Source: Chryseobacterium salipaludis (GTDB lineage: Bacteria; Bacteroidota; Bacteroidia; Flavobacteriales; Weeksellaceae). Taken from it: a DNA stretch of 64,000 nucleotides. The notes under the pieces are model-generated. The model did no database searches, was not told where the DNA came from, and saw nothing but the letters and a program-made list of their open reading frames with translations. The first letter of the stretch is position 1. The number at the start of each line of letters is the position of its first letter. A program made the translations under genes and the position numbers. Below are positions 27,211 through 36,184 of the stretch, piece after piece. Location: the NCBI RefSeq assembly GCF_022968825.1, contig NZ_JALHKS010000001.1, forward strand, positions 538,260-602,259, read 5' to 3'.

Positions 27211-28752
27211 ATGCCAAAACTGATCTGGATTGATGATGAAGTAGATTTACTTAAACCTCATATTGTATTTTTAGAAAGCAAAGGCTACGAGGTAGCGCCG
27301 GTGAACAATGTGAATGAAGCACTGGAAATGATGGAGAACGACAAATATGAACTGGCCCTCCTGGATGAAAACATGCCGGGCATCTCTGGTCTGGAAGCCA
27401 TTCCGATGATTAAAGAACTGGACTCCGCTATTAAAATAGTAATGGTGACCAAAAATGAGGAAGAGCAGATCATGGAGCAGGCGATCGGCAGCCAGATTGC
27501 CGATTATATCCTGAAACCGGTCAATCCGCACCAGGTGCTTTTGTCTCTAAAGAAAAACCTGCAGGAAGATTCCTTGGTCGAGCAGAAAACCATTCTGGAA
27601 TATCAGCAGGAATTCCGCAACCTCTCGATGGAACTCTCCTACCTGAAGACGTATGAGGAATGGGCAGAGTACTACAAGAAAATCCTGAACTGGGAGATTA
27701 AATTTGATAAGGTTTCCGACAGTGAATTTGCGGATCTTCTGCAGTCTCAGAAGGAAGAAGCCAATATTCAGTTTGCCAAATTTATCGAGAATAATTACGA
27801 AGACTGGCTGACCTCTTCTGACAAGCCGATGATGAGCCATACTTTATTTAAAGACAAAGTAAAGCCGGAACTGGAAAAGGACAAAGTGTTATTATTGATG
27901 ATTGACAATCTGCGCTATGATCAGTGGAAGGTGATTGAACCGCTGTTCACACGTTTTTATAACAAAACATCTGAGGATTATTACTACAGCATTCTGCCGA
28001 CAGCAACACAGTATGCCCGGAATTCCTTTTTCGCGGGCCTGATGCCCTCGGAAATCGAGAAACGTTTCCCGCAGTATTGGTTTAATGATAATGAAGAAGG
28101 CAATAAAAACGAGCACGAGCGCGATTTCCTGGAAGATCAGCTGAAGCGCCTGGGAATGTCCAACAAGAACATGAAATACCTCAAAATCCTGAATGCCGAT
28201 TTTGAACGTAAGATTTTCGATGATTTCAATCAGCATAAAAACAATGACCTGCTGGCCATTGTATACAACTTCATTGATATATTAAGCCACGCCAAGACGG
28301 ATAACGTGATCGTCAACCAACTGATTCGCGATGATAAAACGTTCCGGTCGCTGACCTACAACTGGTTTGAAAATTCCTCACTGATGAAGATTATCAAAGC
28401 GGCAGCGGAGAACGGTTTTAAACTGGTGATTACCACTGATCACGGTACGATCTACGTGAAGAAACCGAGCAAGGTGGTAGGTGACCGCGAAACATCCACC
28501 AACATCCGCTACAAAACCGGGCGCAGCTTAACCTACGAAGACAGCGATGTGTGGGCGATTTCCAATCCTGAAAAGCTGTTTTTGCCGAAAGGAAATTTAA
28601 GTTCAAAATACATATTCGCCAAGAACAACACTTTCCTGGCATACCCTAAAAACTACAATCACTTTGTGAATTATTATAAGGATACTTATCAACACGGTGG
28701 CATTTCGCTGGAGGAATGCATCATCCCGATTGCGATACTGGAGCCTAAATAG
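27211..28752 (+). CDS. porX: PorX-type response regulator with PglZ domain
   Basis: 513 residues. The N-terminal receiver domain (1-120) has the acidic pocket IDDE (8-10), phospho-acceptor D52 in LLDENMPG and the conserved Lys in ILKPVNP. The rest, after a helical linker, is an alkaline-phosphatase-like PglZ domain with metal-site blocks LMIDNLRYDQW, TTDHGTIYVKKP and YQHGGISLEECIIPI. In Porphyromonas, PorX with PorY and SigP controls type IX secretion genes. Here it shares the window with three T9SS clients. It is monocistronic, with a terminator after it. Confidence 0.93.
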   Translation: MPKLIWIDDEVDLLKPHIVFLESKGYEVAPVNNVNEALEMMENDKYELALLDENMPGISGLEAIPMIKELDSAIKIVMVTKNEEEQIMEQAIGSQIADYILKPVNPHQVLLSLKKNLQEDSLVEQKTILEYQQEFRNLSMELSYLKTYEEWAEYYKKILNWEIKFDKVSDSEFADLLQSQKEEANIQFAKFIENNYEDWLTSSDKPMMSHTLFKDKVKPELEKDKVLLLMIDNLRYDQWKVIEPLFTRFYNKTSEDYYYSILPTATQYARNSFFAGLMPSEIEKRFPQYWFNDNEEGNKNEHERDFLEDQLKRLGMSNKNMKYLKILNADFERKIFDDFNQHKNNDLLAIVYNFIDILSHAKTDNVIVNQLIRDDKTFRSLTYNWFENSSLMKIIKAAAENGFKLVITTDHGTIYVKKPSKVVGDRETSTNIRYKTGRSLTYEDSDVWAISNPEKLFLPKGNLSSKYIFAKNNTFLAYPKNYNHFVNYYKDTYQHGGISLEECIIPIAILEPK

Positions 28753-28786
28753 TTTTTTTTCATAGTTTATTTCTATAAGGCTTCTG

Positions 28787-28822
28787 GGGCGGAAGAGATC
28801 AGTGATCTTTCCCGCCTTTTTT
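28787..28822 (+). terminator. Intrinsic terminator of porX
   Basis: GGGCGGAAGAGATC pairs with GATCTTTCCCGCC (one A-C mismatch and one G-U pair) around a 3-nt loop, then a run of T residues. Confidence 0.85.
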
Positions 28823-28825
28823 ATT

Positions 28826-28833
28826 TATTTTTG
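28826..28833 (+). promoter_or_regulatory. -7 box candidate for exonuclease III
   Basis: TATTTTTG fits TAnnTTTG, just after the porX terminator and 57 nt before the GTG start. No clear -33 TTG. Confidence 0.35.
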
Positions 28834-28890
28834 CCAAAGGCAGGACGCACGGTTTCCTGTACTGTTCCATTAATATAAATCTAATTTTTT

Positions 28891-29661
28891 GTGAGAGTTA
28901 TTTCTTATAATGTAAACGGCATCCGGGCTGCGTTTACCAAAGATTTTCTGGGCTGGCTGCAAACTGCCGCGCCGGATGTTATTTGCATCCAGGAAAGCAA
29001 AGCCGGCCAGGACCAGATCGACATCGACAGCCTGCAGGAGCTGGGCTACCACAGTTACTGGCACTGCGCCGAAAGAAAAGGGTATTCCGGGGTGGGAATC
29101 GCCTCCAAGCAGAAACCGCTGCACGTGGAGTACGGCTGCGGCATTGATTGTTATGATGTGGAAGGGCGCATCATCCGCGCGGATTTTGAGAACTGCTCGG
29201 TATTATCTGTGTACGTTCCGTCGGCCTCGAATATCGAACGGCTGGAATTTAAAATGCAGTTCTGCGAAGATTTCCTGAGCTATATTAAAGAGTTAAAACA
29301 AACGATTCCCAACCTCATCATCTGCGGCGATTTTAATATTTGTCATCAGGAGATCGACATTCACAATCCGGATGGGCTGAAAAACACCTCGGGCTTCCTG
29401 CCGATGGAACGCGACTGGCTGACCCGCTTTCTCAGCGAGTGTGAAATGATCGACAGTTTCCGCCACTTTAACTCTGAACCGGATCATTATTCCTGGTGGA
29501 GTTACCGCCAGAATTCGCGGGCCCGGAATAAAGGCTGGCGCCTGGATTATAATTTTGTGTCGCATACGCTGAAAGAAAAGCTGGCACGCGCCGTGATTCT
29601 GAAAGAAGCGGTGCATTCGGATCATTGCCCGGTGCTGGTGGAGTTGCATCAGATTTCATAA
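28891..29661 (+). CDS. xth: Exodeoxyribonuclease III / AP endonuclease
   Basis: 256 residues from GTG 28891 (VISYNVNGIRAAF, fixed by the conserved first strand). It is a Mg-dependent nuclease that cuts at abasic sites and removes 3' blocks in base-excision repair. Catalytic blocks: NVNGIR, CIQESKA (metal-binding Glu), GDFNICHQEID and the C-terminal SDHCPV. YSWWSYRQNSRARNKGWRLD is the usual DNA-contact loop. Full length. A perfect-stem terminator follows. Confidence 0.95.
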   Translation: MRVISYNVNGIRAAFTKDFLGWLQTAAPDVICIQESKAGQDQIDIDSLQELGYHSYWHCAERKGYSGVGIASKQKPLHVEYGCGIDCYDVEGRIIRADFENCSVLSVYVPSASNIERLEFKMQFCEDFLSYIKELKQTIPNLIICGDFNICHQEIDIHNPDGLKNTSGFLPMERDWLTRFLSECEMIDSFRHFNSEPDHYSWWSYRQNSRARNKGWRLDYNFVSHTLKEKLARAVILKEAVHSDHCPVLVELHQIS

Positions 29662-29672
29662 GATTGCTTTAT

Positions 29673-29698
29673 CGCTCCGTATAAACGGAGCGTTTTTT
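29673..29698 (+). terminator. Intrinsic terminator of exonuclease III gene
   Basis: Perfect 8-bp stem CGCTCCGT (29673-29680) / ACGGAGCG (29685-29692), loop ATAA, then six T residues. Confidence 0.93.
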
Positions 29699-29817
29699 AT
29701 TTATAATAAAACATGTTAGTACGCTGCATTAATTTCAATCAACTTATTATTATACATTACTTCTTTTAACTGATGAGGCACTTTACTTTATAATTACAAA
29801 TAACTAATTAAAAGACA

Positions 29818-29841
29818 CCATTGTACAAAATTGTACAATGG
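29818..29841 (+). promoter_or_regulatory. Palindromic operator upstream of the CotH-domain gene
   Basis: Inverted repeat CCATTGTACAA-AA-TTGTACAATGG; core TGTACAAAATTGTACA at 29822-29837. The core ends 14 nt before the -33 box and exactly 37 nt before the -7 box, so it is centred near -57, a usual activator position. The same 16-bp core recurs at 55765-55780 with the same 37-nt gap. Confidence 0.7.
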
Positions 29842-29850
29842 CTGTGAATG

Positions 29851-29882
29851 TTTGGATCTCTTATCTTATAAACCTAGTTTTG
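29851..29882 (+). promoter_or_regulatory. Promoter of the CotH-domain gene
   Basis: TTTG (29851-29854), 20 nt, then TAGTTTTG (29875-29882): an exact Bacteroidota promoter. The ATG at 29904 follows 21 nt later. It overlaps the N-terminal extension of the open frame, so the start at 29838 is ruled out. Confidence 0.75.
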
Positions 29883-29903
29883 CGGGAATTTTATTTAAAC
29901 GTT

Positions 29904-31598
29904 ATGTTAAGAAGATCTACATTTTTTCTATTGCTGTTAATTTCAGCCTGTTTTATGTCTCAGCAGAAACTTGTAATTCCTAAAGAGTTCTACAAAGTCG
30001 ATGTTGCGAAAAAAATGATTTTATCCAATTATGATCTATCCAGCATTAATGGAAATTCTGGTATCAATACGATTACTTTGGATCAGGATTATGCTTTCAA
30101 GTCACCTGCCAATAATGTGGAGGTAGGCGAAAGCTATGAATTGTTCGCCATCAAAAATGGAAACGAGTACGTGCTTTATTTTACCGAATTACCTATTGTC
30201 ACTATTAATACACCTTCTGTTATTGTAGATACTCCAAAAGTATTGGCAGAGTTTTCACTTTCAGAAACTGGTAAGCCTGAAATAAAATCAAAAATCGGCA
30301 TCGAATACCGCGGAGCTTCTTCGCAGGCTTATCCTAAAAAATCATTGGAAATTGAATTTTGGGAAGATAATGATGGAACTAGTACTAAAGACATTCCAAT
30401 CTTGGGTATGATGAATCACGATTCATTTAATCTGCAGGCGATGTATTCTGAAGACAGCCGTGTCCGTAGCAAAACCGGAAATGACCTTTGGCTGCAGATG
30501 AGTACACTGTCTTATCAGGAGAAAGAGCCGGAAGGTAAAAATGGCATCTTAGGTCACTTTGTTGAAATGTTTATGAATGGTGAATATTACGGCGTCTACA
30601 ATTTATCAGAAAAAGTAAACAGGAAGAACCTGAAGCTAAAAAAATATAAAGATGGGATCCGGGGAGAACTGTATAAAGGGAAAGATTGGGGTGGCACCAC
30701 CCTATACAGCTACGATACAAGCTTTGATAACACTTCCGCTATGTGGTCCTCATTTGAGTTCAAACATCCAAAAGGGTATTTCGACTGGCAAAATCTATAC
30801 AATTTCGTAAGTTTTGTAGTAGACGCTGATCACACGACTTTTGCGCAGCAGATTGCCTCGAAATTTGAAGTTGATAATGCAATTGATTATTATATATTCC
30901 TCAACGTCCTGCGTGCCATCGATAACACCGGAAAAAATTTGTATATAGCCAAATACGATAAAAACACAAAATATTTTTATGTTCCGTGGGACTTGGACGC
31001 TGCTTTTGGCTACAGCTGGGACAGCACCCAATTAAATGATTATGGCGGACTGCTTACAAATGGCCTCTATGACAAGTTATTCAAAAATACGCAGACAGAT
31101 ATATTCCGTCAGCAGTTAGGCAAACGCTGGCAAGAACTTCGACAAACCTTTATTACGCATGAAAATATTATGTCGTTGTTTAATGAAAACCATGAATATC
31201 TGGTACGCAATAAGGTTCTTGAACGGGAAGCTAAAGCTTGGGATTATACAGAAAATCCTACTGCATTAAATTATATGAGCGAGTGGCTACAAAACAGAAT
31301 AAACTATCTGGACGGTCAGTTTGGCCCAATGCTGGCGACTGAAAACATTTCTAAAGCAACAGAAAAATCTATTGTTTATTATCCAAACCCGGTGAAGGAC
31401 CAACTTTCGATCGTAAATAAGTACGGTGAGAAAGGTATTATCAAGATCTATTCTGCAACCGGGCAGTTAGTATATCTCTCATATGCTTTTAAAGGCGAAG
31501 AAACAGTTGATACCTCAAAACTACCGGACGGGATTTATTTTGGAAAATTTGAAACCGGTGATCGCAGCGAAAGTTTTAAAATTATCGTCGCAAAATAG
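29904..31598 (+). CDS. CotH kinase-family surface protein with T9SS type A sorting domain
   Basis: 564 residues with a signal peptide MLRRSTFFLLLLISACFMSQ. The CotH domain occupies about residues 100-450: GIEYRGASSQAYPKKSLEIE, YSEDSRVRSKTGNDLWLQM, FMNGEYYGVYNLSEKVN and FYVPWDLDAAFGYSWD, the last with the Asp pair of the atypical kinase site. The C-terminal 75 residues are a type A sorting domain (YYPNPVKDQLSIVN ... LPDGIYFGKF ... SFKIIVAK). CotH proteins phosphorylate secreted spore-coat proteins in Bacillus; here a secreted or surface kinase is likely, target unknown. Its promoter shares an operator with the polysaccharide operon. Confidence 0.9.
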   Translation: MLRRSTFFLLLLISACFMSQQKLVIPKEFYKVDVAKKMILSNYDLSSINGNSGINTITLDQDYAFKSPANNVEVGESYELFAIKNGNEYVLYFTELPIVTINTPSVIVDTPKVLAEFSLSETGKPEIKSKIGIEYRGASSQAYPKKSLEIEFWEDNDGTSTKDIPILGMMNHDSFNLQAMYSEDSRVRSKTGNDLWLQMSTLSYQEKEPEGKNGILGHFVEMFMNGEYYGVYNLSEKVNRKNLKLKKYKDGIRGELYKGKDWGGTTLYSYDTSFDNTSAMWSSFEFKHPKGYFDWQNLYNFVSFVVDADHTTFAQQIASKFEVDNAIDYYIFLNVLRAIDNTGKNLYIAKYDKNTKYFYVPWDLDAAFGYSWDSTQLNDYGGLLTNGLYDKLFKNTQTDIFRQQLGKRWQELRQTFITHENIMSLFNENHEYLVRNKVLEREAKAWDYTENPTALNYMSEWLQNRINYLDGQFGPMLATENISKATEKSIVYYPNPVKDQLSIVNKYGEKGIIKIYSATGQLVYLSYAFKGEETVDTSKLPDGIYFGKFETGDRSESFKIIVAK

Positions 31599-31660
31599 AT
31601 TTAGCTTTAATAGGGATTGTACTCATATAATATAAACCTTAAAGGTTTACAACTGACATA

Positions 31661-31698
31661 AAAAAGCTGTCCTGCAATTATTGCAGGACAGCTTTTGT
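31661..31698 (+). terminator. Bidirectional terminator between CotH gene and rlpA
   Basis: Perfect 16-bp stem AAAAGCTGTCCTGCAA (31662-31677) / TTGCAGGACAGCTTTT (31681-31696) with a TTA loop. A and T tracts on both sides serve both convergent genes. Confidence 0.93.
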
Positions 31699-31717
31699 AT
31701 AGAGCAGAAAAGAAAGT

Positions 31718-32101
31718 TTATCCTTCGCCTTCCACTATTTCGTATTCTACAGGCATGGTGCCTCTTGCCGGGTTGCCGATGGCTTCATACGCAGCGCGCG
31801 AAAGATCCAGGGCGCGGGAAGCGTGGAAAGGTCCACGGTCGTTGATTTCTACGATAACGCTTTTTCCGGAACGAAGATTGGTTACTTTAATTTTAGTTCC
31901 GAAAGGCAAAGACCGATTGGCGGCGGTGAGTTTCGAGTTATCGAAGATATCTCCGCTGGCAGTTCGTCTGCCGTTGAACTTGTCGTGATAATAGGAAGCA
32001 AAACTTGTTCGCTTCCCTTCTTCGTTGTTACTGTTCTTAAACGAAGATAAACCAAGACTTGAAATCATCATTATGATTACGAGAATACCTCTTTTCATCA
32101 T
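31718..32101 (-). CDS. rlpA: RlpA-like septal-ring lytic transglycosylase-type protein
   Basis: 127 residues: an N-terminal signal or anchor (RGILVIIMMISSLGLSSF) and a single double-psi beta-barrel domain. Family motifs are ASYYHDKFNGRRTASGDIFD, LTAANRSLPFGTKIKVTN and VIVEINDRGPFHASRALDLS, with the conserved Asp of NDRGP. RlpA cleaves naked glycan strands in some bacteria and binds septal peptidoglycan. This short form lacks a SPOR domain, so septal targeting is not shown. Start at the first of two adjacent ATGs. Confidence 0.88.
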   Translation of the reverse strand: MMKRGILVIIMMISSLGLSSFKNSNNEEGKRTSFASYYHDKFNGRRTASGDIFDNSKLTAANRSLPFGTKIKVTNLRSGKSVIVEINDRGPFHASRALDLSRAAYEAIGNPARGTMPVEYEIVEGEG

Positions 32102-32130
32102 GTTGAATATATTTATGGGTTTTGACGGGG

Positions 32131-32155
32131 CAAATGTATTTCTAAATCGAAATAC
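32131..32155 (-). promoter_or_regulatory. rlpA -7 box overlapping an inverted repeat
   Basis: Minus-strand TACATTTG (32138-32131) lies 29 nt before the rlpA ATG. Overlapping it is the inverted repeat GTATTTC (32136-32142) / GAAATAC (32149-32155), which a repressor could occupy. A second palindrome, CTGTTAACAG, lies at 32178-32187. The remaining bases to about 32356 show nothing else. Confidence 0.45.
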
Positions 32156-32356
32156 GCCCTATTCCATCTGTTAAATTCTGTTAACAGTTTCCTAAATATA
32201 TCTTAAAGACTGTCTGAAACTCCCTGTTTACGCAGGTTTACAAAGTTTCTTAAAAAGTGTTAAAATTAAAGATCTGATGTTAATACTTTTAACTATTTAT
32301 GGCAGCTTACCTGTATAATTTTCGTCACTACGCGTTGACAATCATCTCGTTACAAA

Positions 32357-32386
32357 TAAAAACTCCCTCATAAAAGGAAGTTTGTT
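32357..32386 (-). terminator. Probable terminator of rimO
   Basis: On the minus strand AAACTTCC pairs with GGGAGTTT (one G-U) over an 8-nt loop and is followed by TTTATTTG, 23 nt after the rimO stop. Confidence 0.65.
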
Positions 32387-32408
32387 TTTTTTCTTGATAA
32401 TTACTATT

Positions 32409-33710
32409 TTATACCAATTCACCGTATAAATCGAATTCTTCTGCATTGGTGATTCTCACATTGGCGAAGTCACCGATGGAAATATACGTATCAGTTACCT
32501 CCACCAAAACAGTATTGTCTACATCCGGAGAATCATACTCGGTACGTCCAATGAAATAATTGCCCTCCTTGCGGTCGAAAATGCAACGGTAAGTTTTGCC
32601 GATTCTCTCTTGGTTCTTTTCCCAGGAAATCTGTGACTGCAACTCCATGATTTCTTCTACCCGGGCTTCCTTTAATTCTTGTGGAACATCATCTTCCAGC
32701 ACATAGGCGCTGGTATTTTCTTCATGTGAATAGGTAAAGCAGCCCAGCCGGTCAAATCGCTGGGTTCGCACCCACTCTTTTAATTCCTGAAAACGCTCCT
32801 CGGTTTCACCCGGGAATCCTACGATCAGGGTGGTACGGATGGCCATGTCGGGTACCTGTGTACGGAATTTGTCCAGCAGCGCATTGGTCTTCTCAAACGT
32901 TGTTCCGCGCTTCATGGCTTTCAGAATATCGGTGTTAATATGCTGCAAAGGAATATCCAGGTAATTACACACCTTAGGCTCTGTACGGATAATTTCCAGT
33001 ACATCTTCCGGAAAGCCGCTGGGAAACGCATAATGCAGACGGATCCATTCAATCCCGTCTATTTTCACCAGTTCTTTGAGGAGATCACCGAGTGCGCGTT
33101 TTTTATAAAGGTCCAGGCCGTAATATGTTAAATCCTGCGCGATCAGGATGAGTTCCTTCACGCCTTTCCGGGCCAGTTTCTGGGCTTCGGTCACCAGGTT
33201 TTCAATGGGAGTGGACACATTTTTACCCCGCATCAGCGGAATCGCACAAAATGCACAAGGGCGATCGCAGCCTTCGGCGATCTTCAGGTACGCGTAATGG
33301 CGCGGCGTGGTCGTTAACCGCTCCCCTACCAGTTCATGTTTATAATCTGCACCGAGGTGCTTGAGCAGTACCGGCAAATCACGGGTCCCGAAATACTGAT
33401 CCACGTCGGGAATCTCGCGCATCAGATCCGGTTTGTACCGCTCAGAAAGACAACCGGTCACAAAAACCTGCTCCACTTCGCCGCGCTTTTTTGCCTCCAC
33501 AAAATCCAGGATGGTGTTGATGGATTCTTCCTTGGCATTATCGATAAAGCCGCAGGTGTTGATGACCACGATATCGCCACGGTCTTCGTGGACGACCTCT
33601 TTGCCATTGGCTTCGAGCTGGCCCATCAGGACTTCAGAGTCATAGACATTCTTAGAGCAGCCGAGGGTTACAATATTTATTTTCTTTTTTCCGGTGGATT
33701 TTGTACGCAT
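32409..33710 (-). CDS. rimO: Ribosomal protein uS12 methylthiotransferase
   Basis: 433 residues. This radical-SAM enzyme adds a methylthio group to the conserved Asp of ribosomal protein S12. The N-terminal UPF0004 domain (NIVTLGCSKNVYDSEVLMG) carries the auxiliary cluster cysteines, the radical-SAM motif is CDRPCAFC (CxxxCxxC), and the C-terminal TRAM domain ends near FANVRITNAEEFDLYGELV. LGCSKN at the N-terminus separates RimO from MiaB. It has its own -7 box upstream. Confidence 0.95.
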   Translation of the reverse strand: MRTKSTGKKKINIVTLGCSKNVYDSEVLMGQLEANGKEVVHEDRGDIVVINTCGFIDNAKEESINTILDFVEAKKRGEVEQVFVTGCLSERYKPDLMREIPDVDQYFGTRDLPVLLKHLGADYKHELVGERLTTTPRHYAYLKIAEGCDRPCAFCAIPLMRGKNVSTPIENLVTEAQKLARKGVKELILIAQDLTYYGLDLYKKRALGDLLKELVKIDGIEWIRLHYAFPSGFPEDVLEIIRTEPKVCNYLDIPLQHINTDILKAMKRGTTFEKTNALLDKFRTQVPDMAIRTTLIVGFPGETEERFQELKEWVRTQRFDRLGCFTYSHEENTSAYVLEDDVPQELKEARVEEIMELQSQISWEKNQERIGKTYRCIFDRKEGNYFIGRTEYDSPDVDNTVLVEVTDTYISIGDFANVRITNAEEFDLYGELV

Positions 33711-33756
33711 AAGTAACTGATTATGAAACTACCGGGCGGCAGTTTTTTTGTGGCTG

Positions 33757-33764
33757 CAAATTTA
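33757..33764 (-). promoter_or_regulatory. -7 box of rimO
   Basis: Minus-strand TAAATTTG matches TAnnTTTG and lies 46 nt before the rimO ATG. No clear -33 TTG. Confidence 0.45.
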
Positions 33765-33971
33765 GTGAATTATTTGCAGGGAGCAGTGCCTGAATTAAAG
33801 GTCATTTAAAAAGAACCTTCGACCAATAGATCATCTTCCATGAGATTAACTGGAAGGCTTCTTTATTTCATATGAGTATATCTGTGGAATCTGTTTCTGC
33901 GAAACGCTATGTGTGTAAGGTTGATCGCAGATCCGTGTATATCTGTGAAATCTGTGTGATTCACAATGCAG

Positions 33972-34088
33972 TTTCCGTGTTCCGGAGGAACATCATCTGT
34001 GTAGAATAAAGATTTATAGTGAAGACGTATTCCGGCGGAACACTATCTGTGTGAGAAGTTGGCTTAAAGGTTCGTGTATATCTGTAGA
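33972..34088 (+). repeat. Direct repeat, copy 1 (partner 34518-34632)
   Basis: Both copies share GGAGGAA, ATCATCTGTGTAGAATAAAG, TTCCGGCGGAAC and GAGAAGTTGGCTTAAAG with a few substitutions. Each contains the small hairpin GTTCCGGCGGAAC or a close variant. Confidence 0.8.
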
Positions 34089-34142
34089 ATGCAGTTTTTT
34101 ATTATGTCCTTTTGCCTTGATGCAAACGGACCAAAAAATCAA

Positions 34143-34306
34143 GGACTGGAAACTCGGCTGAAATCGGAAATTATTTTCTAAAATTTACCAAACTCGGGCG
34201 GAAATAAAGGTTTGTCTTCGATGTTAGACTTTAGCAGACACTCGAACAGGTAAATTTTTTAACGAAAATAATTTTCGCATTTTAATCGCCTCCGTTTCCT
34301 ATGTCC
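34143..34306 (-). repeat. Long-hairpin element, copy R1 (arm type B/B)
   Basis: Minus-oriented relative to the 59-61 kb array. It begins GGACTGGAAACTCGGCTG and ends CGCCTCCGTTTCCTATGTCC. Arms contain AAATTATTTTC on one side and GAAAATAATTTTCG on the other (type B) and can pair along the whole element. No tandem 36-bp units inside. Confidence 0.8.
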
Positions 34307-34517
34307 CTGTTTGATTAATCGATATAAATCCAATGTGCTCTTGTAACTTGTCGAGCTATCAATATGTATAATGCTGACATATGGTGTAGATACAGCATGA
34401 TCTATTCATATCGGTAAGATTAATAGGCTATAACAACGCATTCAGCAGAGTATGATGCAAGATGCAAGGAGCAAGGGACGGGATGCATCTGTGGATTTAC
34501 GTGCGATTCATTTTGCA

Positions 34518-34632
34518 ATTTCTGCGTTCACGGAGGAATATCATCTGTGTAGAATAAAGATTTATAGTGGAGACGCGTTCCGGCGGAACGCTATCTGTGT
34601 GAGAAGTTGGCTTAAAGATCCGTGTATATCTG
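34518..34632 (+). repeat. Direct repeat, copy 2 (partner 33972-34088)
   Basis: See the partner entry. Copy 2 leads into the flanking sequence of hairpin copy R2. Confidence 0.8.
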
Positions 34633-34838
34633 TGCAATCTGTGCGCTTCTATTATGTCCTTTTGCTTCATCTTTTTATTTATTTTTAAAGGAATCAGCGA
34701 ACCCGCGAAGGCGGGTTTGCCTTGATGCAATTGCGAAGCATATCACGAATACAAATAAACAATGAAAAGGAATGAGTAAACGGACCAAAAAATGACTCTC
34801 CGATTATAATATTTTTATAGGAATATCTTCGATTTCAA

Positions 34839-35003
34839 GGACTGGAAACTCGGCTGAAATTTTAAAACGTATCCTAAAATTCATAAAACTCGGGCGGAAA
34901 GAATAATGAGTCTTCGATGTTAGATTTTTGCCGCCACTCGAACAGATGAATTTTTTAACGGATACTTATTTAAAATTTTTAATCGCCTCTGTCTCCTAAG
35001 TCC
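34839..35003 (-). repeat. Long-hairpin element, copy R2 (arm type A/A)
   Basis: Minus-oriented. Begins GGACTGGAAACTCGGCTG; the first arm contains AAACGTATCCTAAAATTCAT and the second ATGAATTTTTTAACGGATAC (type A), mutually complementary. Its outer flank (34640-34838) is the reverse complement of the flank that follows the elements in the 60-61 kb array. Confidence 0.8.
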
Positions 35004-35208
35004 GGAGCTTATTGTTAGCTTGAGGACTGATGATTGATTGGTGCAAGCTGCAGGGTGCGGAATAATCCGTGTACATCTGTGGAATCTGTGCGCCAAAATA
35101 ATTTAACTTACGCTGCAGAACGCTTGCAACTTGCTGATCGCTTCTTTTCTGCGACAGCCATCTACGCAAATCTCTGCACATCCGATCTTTTATAACCAAC
35201 TCTTTGCA

Positions 35209-35240
35209 CAAAAAATCCTCTCCGTAAAAGGAAAGGATTC
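35209..35240 (-). terminator. Terminator of the polysaccharide operon (after rmlA)
   Basis: On the minus strand AATCCTTTCC pairs with GGAGAGGATT (one G-U) over a 6-nt loop and leads into six T residues, 21 nt after the rmlA stop. Confidence 0.88.
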
Positions 35241-35260
35241 TGTAAACTTATATGATAACC

Positions 35261-36118
35261 TTAAATCAGATTCTTAAGATAGGAACCATAGCCGCTTTTA
35301 CCATATTTTTCAGCGGCCTGCAAGAGCTGTTCTTCATTAATAAAGCCTTTCTTGAAAGCAATCTCTTCGATACAGGAAATCTTAAAACCCTGTCGTTTCT
35401 CCAGAACTTTCACAAATTCAGAGGCTTCGTGCAGCGAATCGAAAGTACCGGTATCCAACCAGGCGGTACCGCGCGACATGACACCGACTTCCAGTTTGCC
35501 CTGCTCGAGGTAAATTTTATTGACATCCGTAATTTCCAGTTCTCCGCGCGGAGAAGGTTCCAAATTTTTTGCGATTTCCACTACTGAGTTATCATAGAAG
35601 TACAAGCCCGGCACGGCATAATGCGATTTGGGGTTTTCCGGTTTTTCTTCAATGGAAACGGCTTTCAGGTTGTCATCAAATTCCACCACGCCATAGCGCT
35701 CCGGATCGGCCACCTGATACGCAAAGACACAACCGCCCTGCACTTGGGTTTTACTGGCCAGCAATTCCGCCAGGCCGGTGCCGTAAAAAATGTTGTCACC
35801 CAGCACCAGCGCCACCGAATCATCGCCGATAAACTCTTCACCCAGAATAAACGCCTGCGCCAAGCCATCGGGGCTGGGCTGCACTTTGTATTGAATACTA
35901 CAGCCAAGAGCGGAGCCATCACCGAGCAGTTTTTTAAATCCTTCCTGATCATGCGGCGTGGTGATAATGAGAATATCCCGTATCCCGGCCAACAGTAAAG
36001 TGGACAACGGATAGTAAATCATCGGTTTATCGTACACCGGCATCAGTTGCTTACTGACCGCGATGGTTAACGGATAGAGTCTGGTGCCGGAACCGCCGGC
36101 GAGGATAATGCCCTTCAT
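35261..36118 (-). CDS. rmlA: Glucose-1-phosphate thymidylyltransferase
   Basis: 285 residues. It makes dTDP-glucose from glucose-1-phosphate and dTTP, the first step to dTDP-rhamnose and related sugars. The nucleotide loop [11 protein letters not shown] is at residues 8-18; VLGDNIFYG and [19 protein letters not shown] are typical of RmlA. Length matches the family. It is the last gene of the operon and is followed by a terminator. The 66-base gap upstream holds the degenerate word GAGTAATTGAGT. Confidence 0.96.
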   Translation of the reverse strand: MKGIILAGGSGTRLYPLTIAVSKQLMPVYDKPMIYYPLSTLLLAGIRDILIITTPHDQEGFKKLLGDGSALGCSIQYKVQPSPDGLAQAFILGEEFIGDDSVALVLGDNIFYGTGLAELLASKTQVQGGCVFAYQVADPERYGVVEFDDNLKAVSIEEKPENPKSHYAVPGLYFYDNSVVEIAKNLEPSPRGELEITDVNKIYLEQGKLEVGVMSRGTAWLDTGTFDSLHEASEFVKVLEKRQGFKISCIEEIAFKKGFINEEQLLQAAEKYGKSGYGSYLKNLI

Positions 36119-36184
36119 ATTAAGTAAGTGAATTTTTGAGTAATTAACTGATTGAGTAGTTGAGTGATTAAGTTTCTGGAGTAA

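Larger units (their letters stand above)
33765..35208. other. 1.4-kb non-coding, repeat-filled region
   Basis: No credible gene. It is built of short words such as ATCTGTGGAATCTGTG and GTGTATATCTGTG, a direct repeat of about 115 bp (33972-34088 and 34518-34632), and two inverted copies of the long-hairpin element also found at 59.4-61.6 kb. Around 34697 is the hairpin AACCCGCGAAGGCGGGTT. Confidence 0.75.

Noticed and set aside
29838..29903. Upstream start for the CotH-domain protein
   Set aside because: It would begin inside the palindrome and include the -33/-7 promoter; the ATG at 29904 gives a proper signal peptide.
34452..34730. Short frames on both strands
   Set aside because: They fall on the direct repeat and hairpin flank; their peptides are repeat words.
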